Source of the DNA: BJGO01 sp964640655
GTDB taxonomy: Bacteria; Bacteroidota; Bacteroidia; Chitinophagales; UBA10324
Direction: 5' to 3'
DNA length: 53,902 bases
NCBI GenBank assembly: GCA_964640655.1
Contig: CAZXFT010000020.1
Coordinates: forward strand, 1-53,902
Shown: piece after piece, positions 26,892 to 36,703 of the stretch
How the letters are laid out: each line of letters starts with the position of its first letter
How positions within the stretch are numbered: the stretch's first letter is position 1
Notes under the pieces: model-generated
Databases searched by the model: none
Told to the model about the DNA's origin: nothing
What the model saw: only the letters and a program-made list of their open reading frames with translations
Translations under genes and position numbers: made by a program

Positions 26892-28703
26892 ATGATGAAA
26901 CGAATCACATTTTTCACCATACTTCTTTTCGTGTTATTTCAACTGAGTAATGTTACTCTGCACGCTCAAGTACCGCAACATGATTCACTACTTGTCAGGG
27001 TATATAAATGTTTAGATGACAGTCGTTATGATGAAGCAGAACGTATTATCAGTGAGACCTACAAATCAAAGCAACAATTAACAACAATTCAGGAGTATTA
27101 TCTCCTCTGTTTTGAAGCTGAAGTAATGTATTACAATGCCTTGTTTGGTATAGGAACACAATCTACTCTGGAGGCATTACGTATTGCAGAGACTCTCAAC
27201 AACGATACTCTGATTGGCAATTGTTATAATTTTTTAGGACTGTTTGCCATGAACGAATCAAATATTCATGAAGCTATTAAGCATTTACAAAAAGCAGTTA
27301 AATACATACCAGCACTTCATCGCAATGATTTTATTGCTTATCAATATCAGGCATATTCCAATCTTGCTGAATGTTTCTTGAAAATAAACCAACCCGATTC
27401 TACGCTTTATTATACTGACAAATCTCAGATCGAGGCTTTATTATTAAACCGCATACGCGGCATGGCTTTGAATAAGTTAAATAATGGCGATGCATATATT
27501 CTGAAAAATCAATTTAAAGAAGCACAAAAAGAATATGAGGAGGGACTAAACATTATTAAGAATACCAAACATGCTGATGTGTTGCAATTTCTGTATACTG
27601 CTTTAATGATGTGTTATAATAAACAGGGTAATCAAAAGTTGTCGCTCGAATATTTGAATCGTGCTCAGGAAACAGATAAAAATGACTCGGTTAATGAATA
27701 TTCAAGAATCAATTTCTACCAACAAGCTGTTTCATTACAACAACAAAACAAGAATTATCAGGCGGCATTTTATCTTCAAACGCGCTTGAATGAAATCAAA
27801 CAACAAAATGAAAAGCTTGAGATAGAGCAGCGCAACAAAATATTAGAACGCTTCTATGAAAAAAGCAAACAGTTGGCCCTGGCTAATCTGGATAGTGAGT
27901 TAAAAGAAACTGAATTGAGAAACAAAAATCAGATTACCTACTTTTTGCTGGCTTTGCTTGGCGTTGGTATCTTATTTACTTTATCTCTTTATTTCCTGTA
28001 TCGGCAACGAAGTAAACTGCAGGAGGTTGAACATCGTGTGGCACTGGAACGATTGACACATCAAAAAGAACTGGAACAACAAAAGATGAAGAATGATGTT
28101 ATTCTTGAAGAACGTAATCGTATAGCCAAAGAATTACATGACGACCTTGGTAGTCTTTCTAGCAGCATTCATATCATGAGTGGGCTGATTGAGAAAAATC
28201 TTTCTCAGGATTCTCGCGAACTGGAAATAGCGCAGAAAATAAAACGCAATTCCGCACAATTATCAGAAACATTGAGCGATCTGGTATGGGCTGTATACAG
28301 CAAGAATGATTCTTTTGATAACCTGATTGAGCGTTTGAAAAATTACGCATACGAAATGCTGCATTATCAGGATATACAAATTCAGTTTAAACATGATTAC
28401 AATCTGACAGGTATACATATTGGAATTGTATTGCGTAAGAATATATTTCTTCTTTTTAAAGAAGCCATTAACAATGTCGCAAAGTATAGTAAAGCAACTT
28501 CTGTAAATATTGATATGAAACTGAACAATAAAGAGCTTCTGATGACTATTATTGATAATGGGGTAGGCTTTGAAATGGATGCTAATCGTTCCGGTAACGG
28601 AATGTTAAATATGAAATCAAGGGCAAATGCCATTAACGGCAGTCTGATAGTAAAAAGTGGGCTAAATCAAGGTACAAGTATTCAGTTGAATTGTCTGATA
28701 TAA
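26892..28703 (+). CDS. TPR sensor histidine kinase (HisKA_3/HATPase)
   Basis: 603 residues. Signal peptide at about 1-26 (ends LHAQ). A periplasmic stretch of about 300 residues carries tetratricopeptide-like repeats (CYNFLGLFAMNESNIHEAIK, 'GDAYILKNQFKEAQKEYEEG'). One membrane segment at about 355-377 and a coiled coil follow. His416 is in 'RIAKELHDDLGSLSSSIHI'. The ATPase domain is intact: N box 'LFKEAINNVAKYSKATSV', G1 'IIDNGVGFEM', G2 'GNGMLNMKSRANAINGSL'. It is the likely phosphate source for the regulator upstream, and perhaps works as a heterodimer with the degenerate kinase at 24901. This class is common in Bacteroidota. Confidence 0.93.
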   Translation: MMKRITFFTILLFVLFQLSNVTLHAQVPQHDSLLVRVYKCLDDSRYDEAERIISETYKSKQQLTTIQEYYLLCFEAEVMYYNALFGIGTQSTLEALRIAETLNNDTLIGNCYNFLGLFAMNESNIHEAIKHLQKAVKYIPALHRNDFIAYQYQAYSNLAECFLKINQPDSTLYYTDKSQIEALLLNRIRGMALNKLNNGDAYILKNQFKEAQKEYEEGLNIIKNTKHADVLQFLYTALMMCYNKQGNQKLSLEYLNRAQETDKNDSVNEYSRINFYQQAVSLQQQNKNYQAAFYLQTRLNEIKQQNEKLEIEQRNKILERFYEKSKQLALANLDSELKETELRNKNQITYFLLALLGVGILFTLSLYFLYRQRSKLQEVEHRVALERLTHQKELEQQKMKNDVILEERNRIAKELHDDLGSLSSSIHIMSGLIEKNLSQDSRELEIAQKIKRNSAQLSETLSDLVWAVYSKNDSFDNLIERLKNYAYEMLHYQDIQIQFKHDYNLTGIHIGIVLRKNIFLLFKEAINNVAKYSKATSVNIDMKLNNKELLMTIIDNGVGFEMDANRSGNGMLNMKSRANAINGSLIVKSGLNQGTSIQLNCLI

Positions 28704-28725
28704 ATCACTACTATTAGTGATTGTC
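28703..28725. repeat. palindromic element, copy 1, upstream of secreted-protein gene
   Basis: AATCACTA (28703-28710) and TAGTGATT (28715-28722) are perfect inverted repeats with a 4-base spacer, followed by GTC. The same arms and GTC tail recur at 31934-31955, on the far side of the gene. It starts inside the kinase stop codon and lies 42 bp before the next ATG. There is no T-run, so it looks more like a regulator site than a terminator. Confidence 0.6.
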
Positions 28726-28767
28726 AAAAACATTTGAATAGAAGTTTTTTGTAAAAAAATAATCATT

Positions 28768-31700
28768 ATGACAAAACTGCTTTTGCCCTTACTACTATTA
28801 GCCATTTCATTTTCTAATTATGCTCAAATAACTCCGGATTGGAGCATTACAAATGGCACTACTGCAAACGACGCCATAGACTACCCTACCTCCTCTGCGA
28901 GCGACAATGCCGGAAACACATACATCAGCGGATGGTCTACCTATAATGAAGCGAATGCTGGTCATTACTTGTTTTTAAAAAAAATATCTGAAAGTGGACA
29001 GCTTGCATGGGAAAAAGCTTTTGATGTTCAACAAACATTCTCCGGCAACTCTTATTCAAGAATCGCATTGGATAACCAACAGAACATCGTTATTGCAGCT
29101 GCTGATTATTACTACAATGGACTGTATATTGCCAAAATATCTCCATCTGGAAACATTTTATGGTCAGATACCCTAAATCCGAATGCCAATTATACAGTTA
29201 CTAAAGTAATTACCGATTCAAATAACAACATTTACATCGGGGCATCAAATGGTGATTTTGTACTAATAAAATACAATCAGGATGGTGTATTACAATATAA
29301 CCATAGTATTGATGGGGGCTTATTCATTAATGATGTAATGAAAAACATTTCACTGGATAATAACAATAACATCATTTTCTCAGGCAACCGAGGCAGCTTG
29401 CCCGGCGATAATTCAGCAATAGTTTATAAGTTTGATAATAATGGTAACCAACTATGGAATACAATTATACAGCACAACAATACAACTCAGATTGAAGTTA
29501 ACGATCATACTCTACTTAACGACGAAATAGTAGTATGTGGTTATTTTTTTAATAATACTGACCTCTACAGAGGATACCTGACTAAACTTAATAGCTCAGG
29601 TGTACAAGGTTCTGTAACTGTTGACCCCCAAAATTCATCATCGTACAAGTTAGTTGCTGCATTAGGCAATGAGATTGTAGTTGGCGTTGGCGATGCACAG
29701 GTACCTGTAACGGTAAGCACCAGTTTGAAGAAGTTTTCTTCATCTCTATCTGAAATATGGAATCAGGTACTTCCAATTGGAGGTGTGTACTATCAACTTT
29801 TTACATTTCAAAATACAAGCATTTATTTTTTGATTGAGCATTTTTCATCATCATCGAACATTAAAAACACAGTCTATAGATACAATGAAAATGGTGTTCT
29901 GCAATGGAGTTTGGAAAACGATAGCAGCACATATCTATCAAGAAGTGATTTTGTTTCTATAAGCTCGAACAATTCAGTTCGTTTAGCTGCACCTTACCAC
30001 CATAGTAACAACGTGCCTTATAACGATTACATGGACATCAAAGTTATGGACATCAACAATAGCACCGGTCAGGTTAGCTGGACATTTCAGTACGATGGTA
30101 CCACATTTAGTGAGGACAGAGCTACATTGATGACTAAGGATAGTCAGGGTAATATATTTATAGCAGGAACTTTTAGTGCGGGCTGGAACAATAACGCTGT
30201 AGGAATTGCAAAGTATAATGCAGCAGGGAATCTTATATGGATTAAAAAAATAGACTTTAGTGCAGGAAACAATAAAGACGACGAGCCTCTGAGTATTACG
30301 TGCGATGCTCAAGACAATTTGATTGTTGGTGGATATACTACTAACGTCAATAAAGATTTTTTACTCTTAAAGTTCAATTCGACAGGTGATTTACTATGGC
30401 AAAAAATATTTAATGGGACTGGCAATAACACAGATCAATTCAGCTCTGTAATTACCGATGCTGCATCTAATATTTACGCCGTAGGATTGTCAGTCCGCAA
30501 TTTTGGAGGAAGTAATAATTATTATGTTCATCAGGTCTATAAATATAATTCCGATGGCTTACAACTATGGGAAAACTGGGACTATTCCAACCCAACCGGT
30601 AATCAAAAGATTATACTTAGCACATCGCAACAAATGGTATACGTAGCTTGTGAGTACTATGGGAATACTACAAATCCAAGCGACCTTGGTGTCTTCAAGT
30701 TACGAGCTGATAATGGTTCTTATTTGCATTGGACTAGTTACAGCGGAACAAGTAACAACAGTAACGACAGGATAAAAGGCATTGAAGTAGATAGTGCAGA
30801 AAATATATATCTAAATGGAAATGTCAGTAACTCCGGATTAAAAACAACAATAATAAAATACGATAGCACACTTACAGAAATATGGGATAAGGTATATAGC
30901 CAAAACAGTATAGGTAATCAATTCTTTCAGGATAATAATCAGGATTTGCTGATTACCATGGGTACCATGTCAACAGATAGTGTCGCAATTATTAAATACA
31001 ATACAAACGGTACCATTATTTGGACTAAGAAACTAATCGATAATCAAAATAATATCAGTAACACTCTGATCAAACAATTAAATGATACAACATATACAGT
31101 GGTTGCAACATTTAATAGCGGCAGTATTTCACTCAATAAAGTATTTGTGATAGATACATCAGGCAATACTTTGTTGATATATACTACTTCTAATTCGGAT
31201 ACATACTATCTAAGAGACATTGAAGTGCATAGTAACGCATTATATGTCTGCGGATTCTATGCCGATTTTATTAATCATTATGCATTTCATGAAAATTATT
31301 ACATCAATAAATATTTAATCAATATTGATAACATCCAGAATCAACCACCCACCATTTCATCAATCCAAAACACAATTGCTTGTACTAACGATGAGCCACT
31401 TCAGATTCCGTTTACTATTGGGGACGAAGATGTATCGCAGTTAACTATTACAGTTACTTCAACAAATACAAGTGTTATTCCCAGCACCTCGCTGAGTATT
31501 ACGGGAAGCGGAACACAAAGAATGCTGAACATAACATTCTCAGGTTCTACTCAGGGTCAAACAACAATTAATATTCAGATTCAGGATGCAGAAGGTTTAT
31601 CTGTTAGTACTTCATTTCAAATACAAGTGGATATATGCACAGGTGTTGAAGAAGTTAATTCTATTCCAACAATGATTTATCCTAACCCGGCATATAATAT

Positions 31701-31905
31701 TCTGTATCTGGATATTAATGTTCCTGCAAATGAATACTTACTGCATATTTATTCAGTAACTGGTCAGTTGCTCAAGCAAGTTACTATCTTGGCATCGTCG
31801 CTTGCTGTTGATGTCAGTGATCTAATTCCCGGTGCATATCGTGCTGTGATTTTAAGTAAAGAAAAAGCAGTGTTGTCTGAGCAAAGCATTCAGATTATTA
31901 GATAG
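28768..31905 (+). CDS. large secreted beta-propeller (SBBP-like) protein with T9SS type A sorting domain
   Basis: 1045 residues. Signal peptide at 1-19 (ends SNYAQ). Residues about 25-860 are made of repeats with the SBBP pattern: a 'DNAGNTYISG' type stretch followed by 'LKKISESGQLAWEK'; other copies contain NGNQLWNTII, AGNLIWIKKI, TGDLLWQKIF and NGTIIWTKKL. These are thought to form beta-propellers. Residues about 865-950 (PPTISSIQNTIACTND ...) resemble a cadherin-like domain. The last 70 residues are a type A sorting domain (MIYPNPAYNILYL, 'IYSVTGQLLKQV', 'GAYRAVI'). It follows the TPR kinase by 64 bp, and is the best candidate output gene of that signalling locus. Confidence 0.87.
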   Translation: MTKLLLPLLLLAISFSNYAQITPDWSITNGTTANDAIDYPTSSASDNAGNTYISGWSTYNEANAGHYLFLKKISESGQLAWEKAFDVQQTFSGNSYSRIALDNQQNIVIAAADYYYNGLYIAKISPSGNILWSDTLNPNANYTVTKVITDSNNNIYIGASNGDFVLIKYNQDGVLQYNHSIDGGLFINDVMKNISLDNNNNIIFSGNRGSLPGDNSAIVYKFDNNGNQLWNTIIQHNNTTQIEVNDHTLLNDEIVVCGYFFNNTDLYRGYLTKLNSSGVQGSVTVDPQNSSSYKLVAALGNEIVVGVGDAQVPVTVSTSLKKFSSSLSEIWNQVLPIGGVYYQLFTFQNTSIYFLIEHFSSSSNIKNTVYRYNENGVLQWSLENDSSTYLSRSDFVSISSNNSVRLAAPYHHSNNVPYNDYMDIKVMDINNSTGQVSWTFQYDGTTFSEDRATLMTKDSQGNIFIAGTFSAGWNNNAVGIAKYNAAGNLIWIKKIDFSAGNNKDDEPLSITCDAQDNLIVGGYTTNVNKDFLLLKFNSTGDLLWQKIFNGTGNNTDQFSSVITDAASNIYAVGLSVRNFGGSNNYYVHQVYKYNSDGLQLWENWDYSNPTGNQKIILSTSQQMVYVACEYYGNTTNPSDLGVFKLRADNGSYLHWTSYSGTSNNSNDRIKGIEVDSAENIYLNGNVSNSGLKTTIIKYDSTLTEIWDKVYSQNSIGNQFFQDNNQDLLITMGTMSTDSVAIIKYNTNGTIIWTKKLIDNQNNISNTLIKQLNDTTYTVVATFNSGSISLNKVFVIDTSGNTLLIYTTSNSDTYYLRDIEVHSNALYVCGFYADFINHYAFHENYYINKYLINIDNIQNQPPTISSIQNTIACTNDEPLQIPFTIGDEDVSQLTITVTSTNTSVIPSTSLSITGSGTQRMLNITFSGSTQGQTTINIQIQDAEGLSVSTSFQIQVDICTGVEEVNSIPTMIYPNPAYNILYLDINVPANEYLLHIYSVTGQLLKQVTILASSLAVDVSDLIPGAYRAVILSKEKAVLSEQSIQIIR

Positions 31906-31918
31906 AGACAATGAAGAT

Positions 31919-31955
31919 ATACCCCTAAAGGGTATCACTATATTTAGTGATTGTC
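31919..31955. repeat. palindromic element, copy 2, with an adjoining second palindrome
   Basis: ATCACTA (31934-31940) and TAGTGAT (31945-31951) with a 4-base spacer, followed by TGTC, repeat the copy at 28703-28725; only the spacer differs. Directly before it, and overlapping by two bases, ATACCC (31919-31924) and GGGTAT (31930-31935) form another inverted repeat. It lies 14 bp after the secreted-protein stop and 210 bp before the beta-oxidation operon. Confidence 0.6.
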
Positions 31956-32044
31956 CTGTAAATGCTCTGCCAATACTTTTACATCCGCACAGTATTCAAA
32001 TAAGGAGCGAATAATTACCCCTGTGCTACTGTTTGGTTTTACTA

Positions 32045-32073
32045 TAAAGCCGCCACCATATGGCGGCTTTTTT
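32045..32073. terminator. rho-independent terminator, bidirectional
   Basis: GCCGCCA (32049-32055) pairs with TGGCGGC (32061-32067) around 5 bases, with AAA before and TTTTTT after. It would end the transcript of 28768-31905 and insulate the beta-oxidation genes, which start at 32165. A 76-residue reading frame across it is not a gene. Confidence 0.85.
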
Positions 32074-32164
32074 ATGCACAACTTGAAAAGAGTTTCAACT
32101 ATTTTGTTACGATATTTAGGGCTTCATTTCATCATCATTTTACAAAGCAATAATTGTAGCCATA

Positions 32165-34567
32165 ATGAACAGAAGTATTAGGAAAGTAGTCGTTCTCGGT
32201 AGCGGAGTCATGGGAAGCCGTATAGCCTGTCATTTCGCCAATATAGGTGTCAGCGTATTGTTACTCGATATTGCCCCTAAGGAATTAAATGAAGAGGAGA
32301 AAAAGAAAAATCTTACTCTCGACAGTAAGGTAGTAAAGAATCGGATTGTTAATGCTGCGTTGCAAAGTACTGTTAAAGCAAATCCTGCTGCATTATATAA
32401 TAAGGACTTTGTCAAATACATCAGCACCGGCAACTTCGACGACGACCTGTCGAAGATTAAAGATTACGATTGGGTGATTGAAGTGGTTGTTGAAAACCTT
32501 GATATCAAAAAACAACTTTTTGAGAAAGTAGATGCCCTGCGCAAACCTAGAACATTAATTACTTCCAACACATCATCTATTCCAATTCATCTGATGAGTG
32601 AAGACCGCAGTGAAGATTTTCGCAAACACTTTTGTGGAACTCACTTTTTCAATCCACCTCGCTATCTGCGTCTGCTTGAAGTAATACCTACTCCTGAAAC
32701 AGATCCTGAGATTACCGGTTTTTTAATGCACTACGGTGATTTGTTTTTGGGCAAAACCACAGTGCTTTGCAAAGACACACCTGCATTTATCGCAAACCGC
32801 ATTGGTGTCTACGCCATCATGCGCATCTTCCATTTATTGCAGGAAATGAATCTGACTATAGATGAAGTGGATAAACTTACCGGCCCGGCTATTGGACGCC
32901 CGAAGAGTGCCACGTTCCGCACTGCTGATGTTGTTGGTATTGACACACTGGTTAAGGTGGCTAACTTCGTTTATGCTGCTTGTACTGATGATGAGGCTCG
33001 TGAGTTATTTAAGATTCCTGCTTTTGTTCAAAAGCTGGTGGACAATAATTGGATTGGTGATAAAGCCAAGCAGGGATTTTTTAAAGTGATAAAAAATGCT
33101 GAAGGCAAAAAAGAGTTTTGGGCTATAGACCCCAAGAGCAGCGAGTATGTATTGAATCCTAAACCAAAATTTGCAATTCTTGAAACCCTCAAGCAAACAG
33201 AAGACTTGCGTGCCAAAATGAAACTTGCTGTAAGCGGCAACGACAAAGGCTCTGAGTTCTACCGTAAATTGTTCTATGGATTATTTCAGTACATCAGCAA
33301 TCGCGTTCCCGAAATATCGGACGAGTTGTATCGCATAGACGATGCACTGGTTACAGGTTTCGGATGGGAATTGGGGCCGTTTGCCACATGGGATTCTATG
33401 GGTGTGAAAGAAACGTTTGATGCCATGATGGCAATAGATTTAAAACCTGCTGCGTGGTTAAATGACATGATCAACTCCGGTAAAAAGTCATTTTACATTG
33501 TTGAGAACGGAAGAAAAAAATGTTACAATCCATCAAGCAAGCAATATGAAAATATTCCAGGCACTGATTCATTTATTATTCTGGAGAATTACGCAAACAA
33601 CGTTGTCTGGAATAACAGCGGCACACAATTGCTCGATATTGGTGATGGTGTGTTGAACCTCGAATTCAGAACCAAGATGAACAGTATTGGTGGCGAAGTT
33701 TTGCAGGCGGTACAAAAATCGATAGACATAGCAGAAAAAGATTATCGTGGTTTGGTGATTGGCAACGATGCTGCGAATTTTTCTGCCGGCGCCAATCTCG
33801 CTATGATGTTGATGCTGGCCATCGAACAAGAGTATGACGAGCTTGATATGGCAGCGCGCATGTTTCAGAACACATCCATGCGCATTCGTTATTCATCAGT
33901 GCCTGTTATAGTTGCTCCACACGGGCTCACACTGGGTGGTGGCTGCGAGTTTACCTTGCACGCCGATAAGGTAGTAGCTTCTGCTGAAACATACATTGGC
34001 CTCGTTGAATTTGGTGTAGGAATTATACCTGCAGGTGGTGGAAGTAAAGAGATGGCATTGCGTGCATCAGATGCATATCAGGAAGGTGCTGTGGAATTTG
34101 TTGAACTGCAAAAAAGATTACTCACCATTGCAATGGCGAAGGTTGCTACATCAGCACACGAAGCATTTGACCTTGGTATATTGAAGGAAGGCCGCGATGA
34201 AGTAGTCTTGAATCCTTCGCGCGTGATAGCAGAATCCAAACGTGCTGTATTGGAATTATACGCAGAAGGCTATACGCAACCTGCACCACGCAATGATATT
34301 CGTGTGCTGGGACGCAGCGCTTTAGGCACTTTCCTCACGGGTATGAATGCCATGTTACATGGACGTTACATTAGTCCGCACGACAAATTAATTTCGGAAA
34401 AGCTGGCCTATGTAATGTGCGGCGGAGATTTAAGCACAGATACACTCGTTAGTGAACAGTATCTTTTAGATATAGAACGTGAAGCATTCCTGTCTTTAGT
34501 TACTACTAAAAAGAGTATGGAGCGCATACAATCTATATTAACTACAGGTAAACCTCTAAGAAACTAA
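32165..34567 (+). CDS. 3-hydroxyacyl-CoA dehydrogenase / enoyl-CoA hydratase fusion (FadB/FadN-like)
   Basis: 800 residues. The dehydrogenase half comes first: NAD site 'VVVLGSGVMGSRIACHFA', 'NTSSIPI', catalytic His in 'FCGTHFFNPPRYLRLLEV', and two 3HCDH C-terminal repeats (about 200-440). The crotonase half follows at about 490-720: oxyanion loop 'AANFSAGANLAMM', second loop 'LGGGCEFTLHADKVVA' and Glu-bearing 'LVEFGVGIIPAGGGSKEM'. The order is the reverse of E. coli FadB and matches B. subtilis FadN. It hydrates enoyl-CoA and oxidises the 3-hydroxyacyl-CoA in fatty-acid beta-oxidation. The thiolase gene follows after 31 bp. Confidence 0.93.
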   Translation: MNRSIRKVVVLGSGVMGSRIACHFANIGVSVLLLDIAPKELNEEEKKKNLTLDSKVVKNRIVNAALQSTVKANPAALYNKDFVKYISTGNFDDDLSKIKDYDWVIEVVVENLDIKKQLFEKVDALRKPRTLITSNTSSIPIHLMSEDRSEDFRKHFCGTHFFNPPRYLRLLEVIPTPETDPEITGFLMHYGDLFLGKTTVLCKDTPAFIANRIGVYAIMRIFHLLQEMNLTIDEVDKLTGPAIGRPKSATFRTADVVGIDTLVKVANFVYAACTDDEARELFKIPAFVQKLVDNNWIGDKAKQGFFKVIKNAEGKKEFWAIDPKSSEYVLNPKPKFAILETLKQTEDLRAKMKLAVSGNDKGSEFYRKLFYGLFQYISNRVPEISDELYRIDDALVTGFGWELGPFATWDSMGVKETFDAMMAIDLKPAAWLNDMINSGKKSFYIVENGRKKCYNPSSKQYENIPGTDSFIILENYANNVVWNNSGTQLLDIGDGVLNLEFRTKMNSIGGEVLQAVQKSIDIAEKDYRGLVIGNDAANFSAGANLAMMLMLAIEQEYDELDMAARMFQNTSMRIRYSSVPVIVAPHGLTLGGGCEFTLHADKVVASAETYIGLVEFGVGIIPAGGGSKEMALRASDAYQEGAVEFVELQKRLLTIAMAKVATSAHEAFDLGILKEGRDEVVLNPSRVIAESKRAVLELYAEGYTQPAPRNDIRVLGRSALGTFLTGMNAMLHGRYISPHDKLISEKLAYVMCGGDLSTDTLVSEQYLLDIEREAFLSLVTTKKSMERIQSILTTGKPLRN

Positions 34568-34598
34568 TTGAACTTAAAATTCTAAATAGCAGAATCAA

Positions 34599-35774
34599 AT
34601 GCAAGAAGCATATATAGTAGCCGGATTAAGAACAGCAGTTGGAAAAGCCAAAAAAGGTGGCTTCCGTTTTACCAGACCCGACGATTTAGCTGTTGATGTT
34701 ATCAAACAATTATTACTTAAAGTGCCGGCATTAGATCCTACTCGTGTTGACGATTTGATTGTTGGTAATGCTGTACCTGAAGCAGAACAAGGTTTACAAA
34801 TAGGCCGAATGATTGCTGTGCGTGCTTTACCAATGAATGTTCCGGGAATGACCGTAAATAGGTATTGTGCATCGGGCCTCGAAACCATTGCGATTGCCAG
34901 CGCAAAAATCCGAAGCGGTATGGCAGAATGTATTATAGCAGGTGGTACAGAGTCCATGTCACTGGTACCAACAGTAGGATGGAAAACAGTACCTAACTAT
35001 ACCGTAGCTAACAGCACTCCTGATTATTATCTGAGTATGGGTTTAACTGCAGAAGCAGTTGCTGAAGATTACAAGGTGAGTCGTGATGAGCAGGATGCCT
35101 TTGCTTATCGTTCGCATCAACGTGCCATCAGTGCTATTCAACAAGGGTACTTTAAAGAACAGATTGCACCCATTAACGTTGAGGAAGTTTATTTGAATGA
35201 AAAAAATAAACGAACTACACGCAACTGGGTAGTGGATACCGATGAAGGGCCCAGAGCCGATACTTCAGTTGAAGCACTTGCATCTTTGAAACCTGTGTTT
35301 GCACAAAAAGGAACTGTTACAGCGGGTAATTCATCTCAAACCAGTGATGGTGCTGCCTTTGTTGTGGTAATGAGTGAGCGTTTAATGAAGGAATTAAACC
35401 TCCAACCTATAGGTAAATTGTTGAGTTGTTCAAGTGCCGGTGTGCATCCTCGTGTGATGGGTGTTGGGCCTATAGAAGCTGTGCCACTTGCATTGAAACA
35501 AGCTGCTATGAAACAAAACGATATTGATTTATTTGAACTAAATGAAGCCTTTGCATCGCAAAGCATAGCCGTTATCAAAACATTAGGCCTTGATGAAAAT
35601 AAAGTGAACATCAATGGAGGCGCTATTGCCCTGGGTCATCCTTTGGGTTGTAGTGGCGCTAAACTATCCATTCAAATTTTACACGACCTCAAGCGATTGA
35701 ATAAAAAGTATGGCATTGTTACCGCTTGCGTTGGAGGTGGTCAAGGCATTGCCGGTGTTTGGGAAAGGTTATAA
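34599..35774 (+). CDS. acetyl-CoA C-acyltransferase (thiolase, FadA-like)
   Basis: 391 residues, the usual thiolase length. The nucleophile is Cys90 in 'TVNRYCASGLETIAIA'; the active-site His is in 'GALALGHPLGCSGAKL'-like 'IALGHPLGCSGAKLS' and the second Cys in 'VTACVGGGQGIAGVW'. It cleaves 3-ketoacyl-CoA in the last step of beta-oxidation. It is encoded just after the FadB/FadN-like gene, which supports a degradative rather than a biosynthetic thiolase. Acyl-CoA dehydrogenase, often the third gene, is not in the window. Confidence 0.95.
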   Translation: MQEAYIVAGLRTAVGKAKKGGFRFTRPDDLAVDVIKQLLLKVPALDPTRVDDLIVGNAVPEAEQGLQIGRMIAVRALPMNVPGMTVNRYCASGLETIAIASAKIRSGMAECIIAGGTESMSLVPTVGWKTVPNYTVANSTPDYYLSMGLTAEAVAEDYKVSRDEQDAFAYRSHQRAISAIQQGYFKEQIAPINVEEVYLNEKNKRTTRNWVVDTDEGPRADTSVEALASLKPVFAQKGTVTAGNSSQTSDGAAFVVVMSERLMKELNLQPIGKLLSCSSAGVHPRVMGVGPIEAVPLALKQAAMKQNDIDLFELNEAFASQSIAVIKTLGLDENKVNINGGAIALGHPLGCSGAKLSIQILHDLKRLNKKYGIVTACVGGGQGIAGVWERL

Positions 35775-35806
35775 TAATCTAGAATCAGACTCCTTTTTAG
35801 ATTTTA

Positions 35807-36703
35807 TTAAAAGGATTTCAAGTCACTTATTTTGAATGTCCATTCGGGAGTGTTCAGGTTTTGCTGATTCTGTTTGATTTTGTACCAAGGTGAGATTTCA
35901 GAATCGTTCGTGTTTTTGAGTATATGAATTTCCTGTGCAGGCATATAACTCTGAGCTAGCATAATGAGTTTTTCTCCATAATGATTCATGCATACGTCCA
36001 CAACAATAATGGCATGACCCGGACTACCAGCTTGAATAAAAATATCACCCGCTTGTACATTATTGATGTTTTTCTCTTTTAATTGTTTACTCAATGATAA
36101 TGTGCCGGCATAAGTAAAAATCAGATCTAAATAATTGCGGAAGGAGGCATAGTTATTCGACTCATGACTGGTAGAATACCACGAACAATTGTTATTGTAT
36201 ACCTTGATGCGCTCACCATTGCGCCAGCGCGAATAATCAGCAGCAAAGCCACTGGTGAAGTTGAAAGAGATGGAGCTGAATAACATTTCTTTATACAAAT
36301 ATTCCGCTCGTAAACGCATCACTGCATCAGCACATTGTTGCAAGTCTTTATTTCCAACGTCTATATTGATAACGGCTTCGTGCACTTTATTGTACTTCAC
36401 ATTTCCATTATATAACAATACATCGGAGCCATGTTTTTTTAATGGAAGATGTTGCAGATAGTATGCAAAGGAATTTACCGGATTCTCCAGGCGTTTATAA
36501 CCAGATGGTGTTAAAAAGCGTTCAGAAATATTTTTGCCGTCAGGGACAATTAATCTTGTCTGTTCACCTATTACTTTACTAACTTCTTTTATGTAAGTGA
36601 AACTATTAGCAATCTTATTAAACTTATATAGTGCAAAACATAGTGCTGCAATTGTGATCAGAGAAATAATTACAAAATTATTAAGTGAAATAATTTTCTT
36701 CAT
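35807..36703 (-). CDS. DUF4846-type membrane-anchored protein
   Basis: 298 residues. One N-terminal membrane segment (about 10-30), then a soluble domain. The pattern fits DUF4846: 'FAYYLQHLPLKKHGSDVLL', 'VINIDVGNKDLQQCADAV', 'MRLRAEYLY', 'IQAGSPGHAIIVVDVC', 'MLAQSYMPAQEIHIL' and 'PWYKI', 'TPEWTF' at the end. The function is unknown; the 'PGHA' His and 'LAQSYMPAQ' segment recall papain-like NlpC/transglutaminase folds, but no catalytic set can be proved. Its start overlaps the stop of the type B surface-protein gene by 4 bp (ATGA), so the two are translated together. Confidence 0.78.
   Translation of the reverse strand: MKKIISLNNFVIISLITIAALCFALYKFNKIANSFTYIKEVSKVIGEQTRLIVPDGKNISERFLTPSGYKRLENPVNSFAYYLQHLPLKKHGSDVLLYNGNVKYNKVHEAVINIDVGNKDLQQCADAVMRLRAEYLYKEMLFSSISFNFTSGFAADYSRWRNGERIKVYNNNCSWYSTSHESNNYASFRNYLDLIFTYAGTLSLSKQLKEKNINNVQAGDIFIQAGSPGHAIIVVDVCMNHYGEKLIMLAQSYMPAQEIHILKNTNDSEISPWYKIKQNQQNLNTPEWTFKISDLKSF

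Noticed and set aside
31951..32181. 76-residue frame between the propeller gene and the beta-oxidation operon
   Set aside because: It spans a clear rho-independent terminator and the start of the next gene, and shows no protein-like pattern.
35775..35806. Terminator between the convergent thiolase and DUF4846 genes
   Set aside because: Only weak AT-rich pairing is visible in the 32-bp gap; not strong enough to call.
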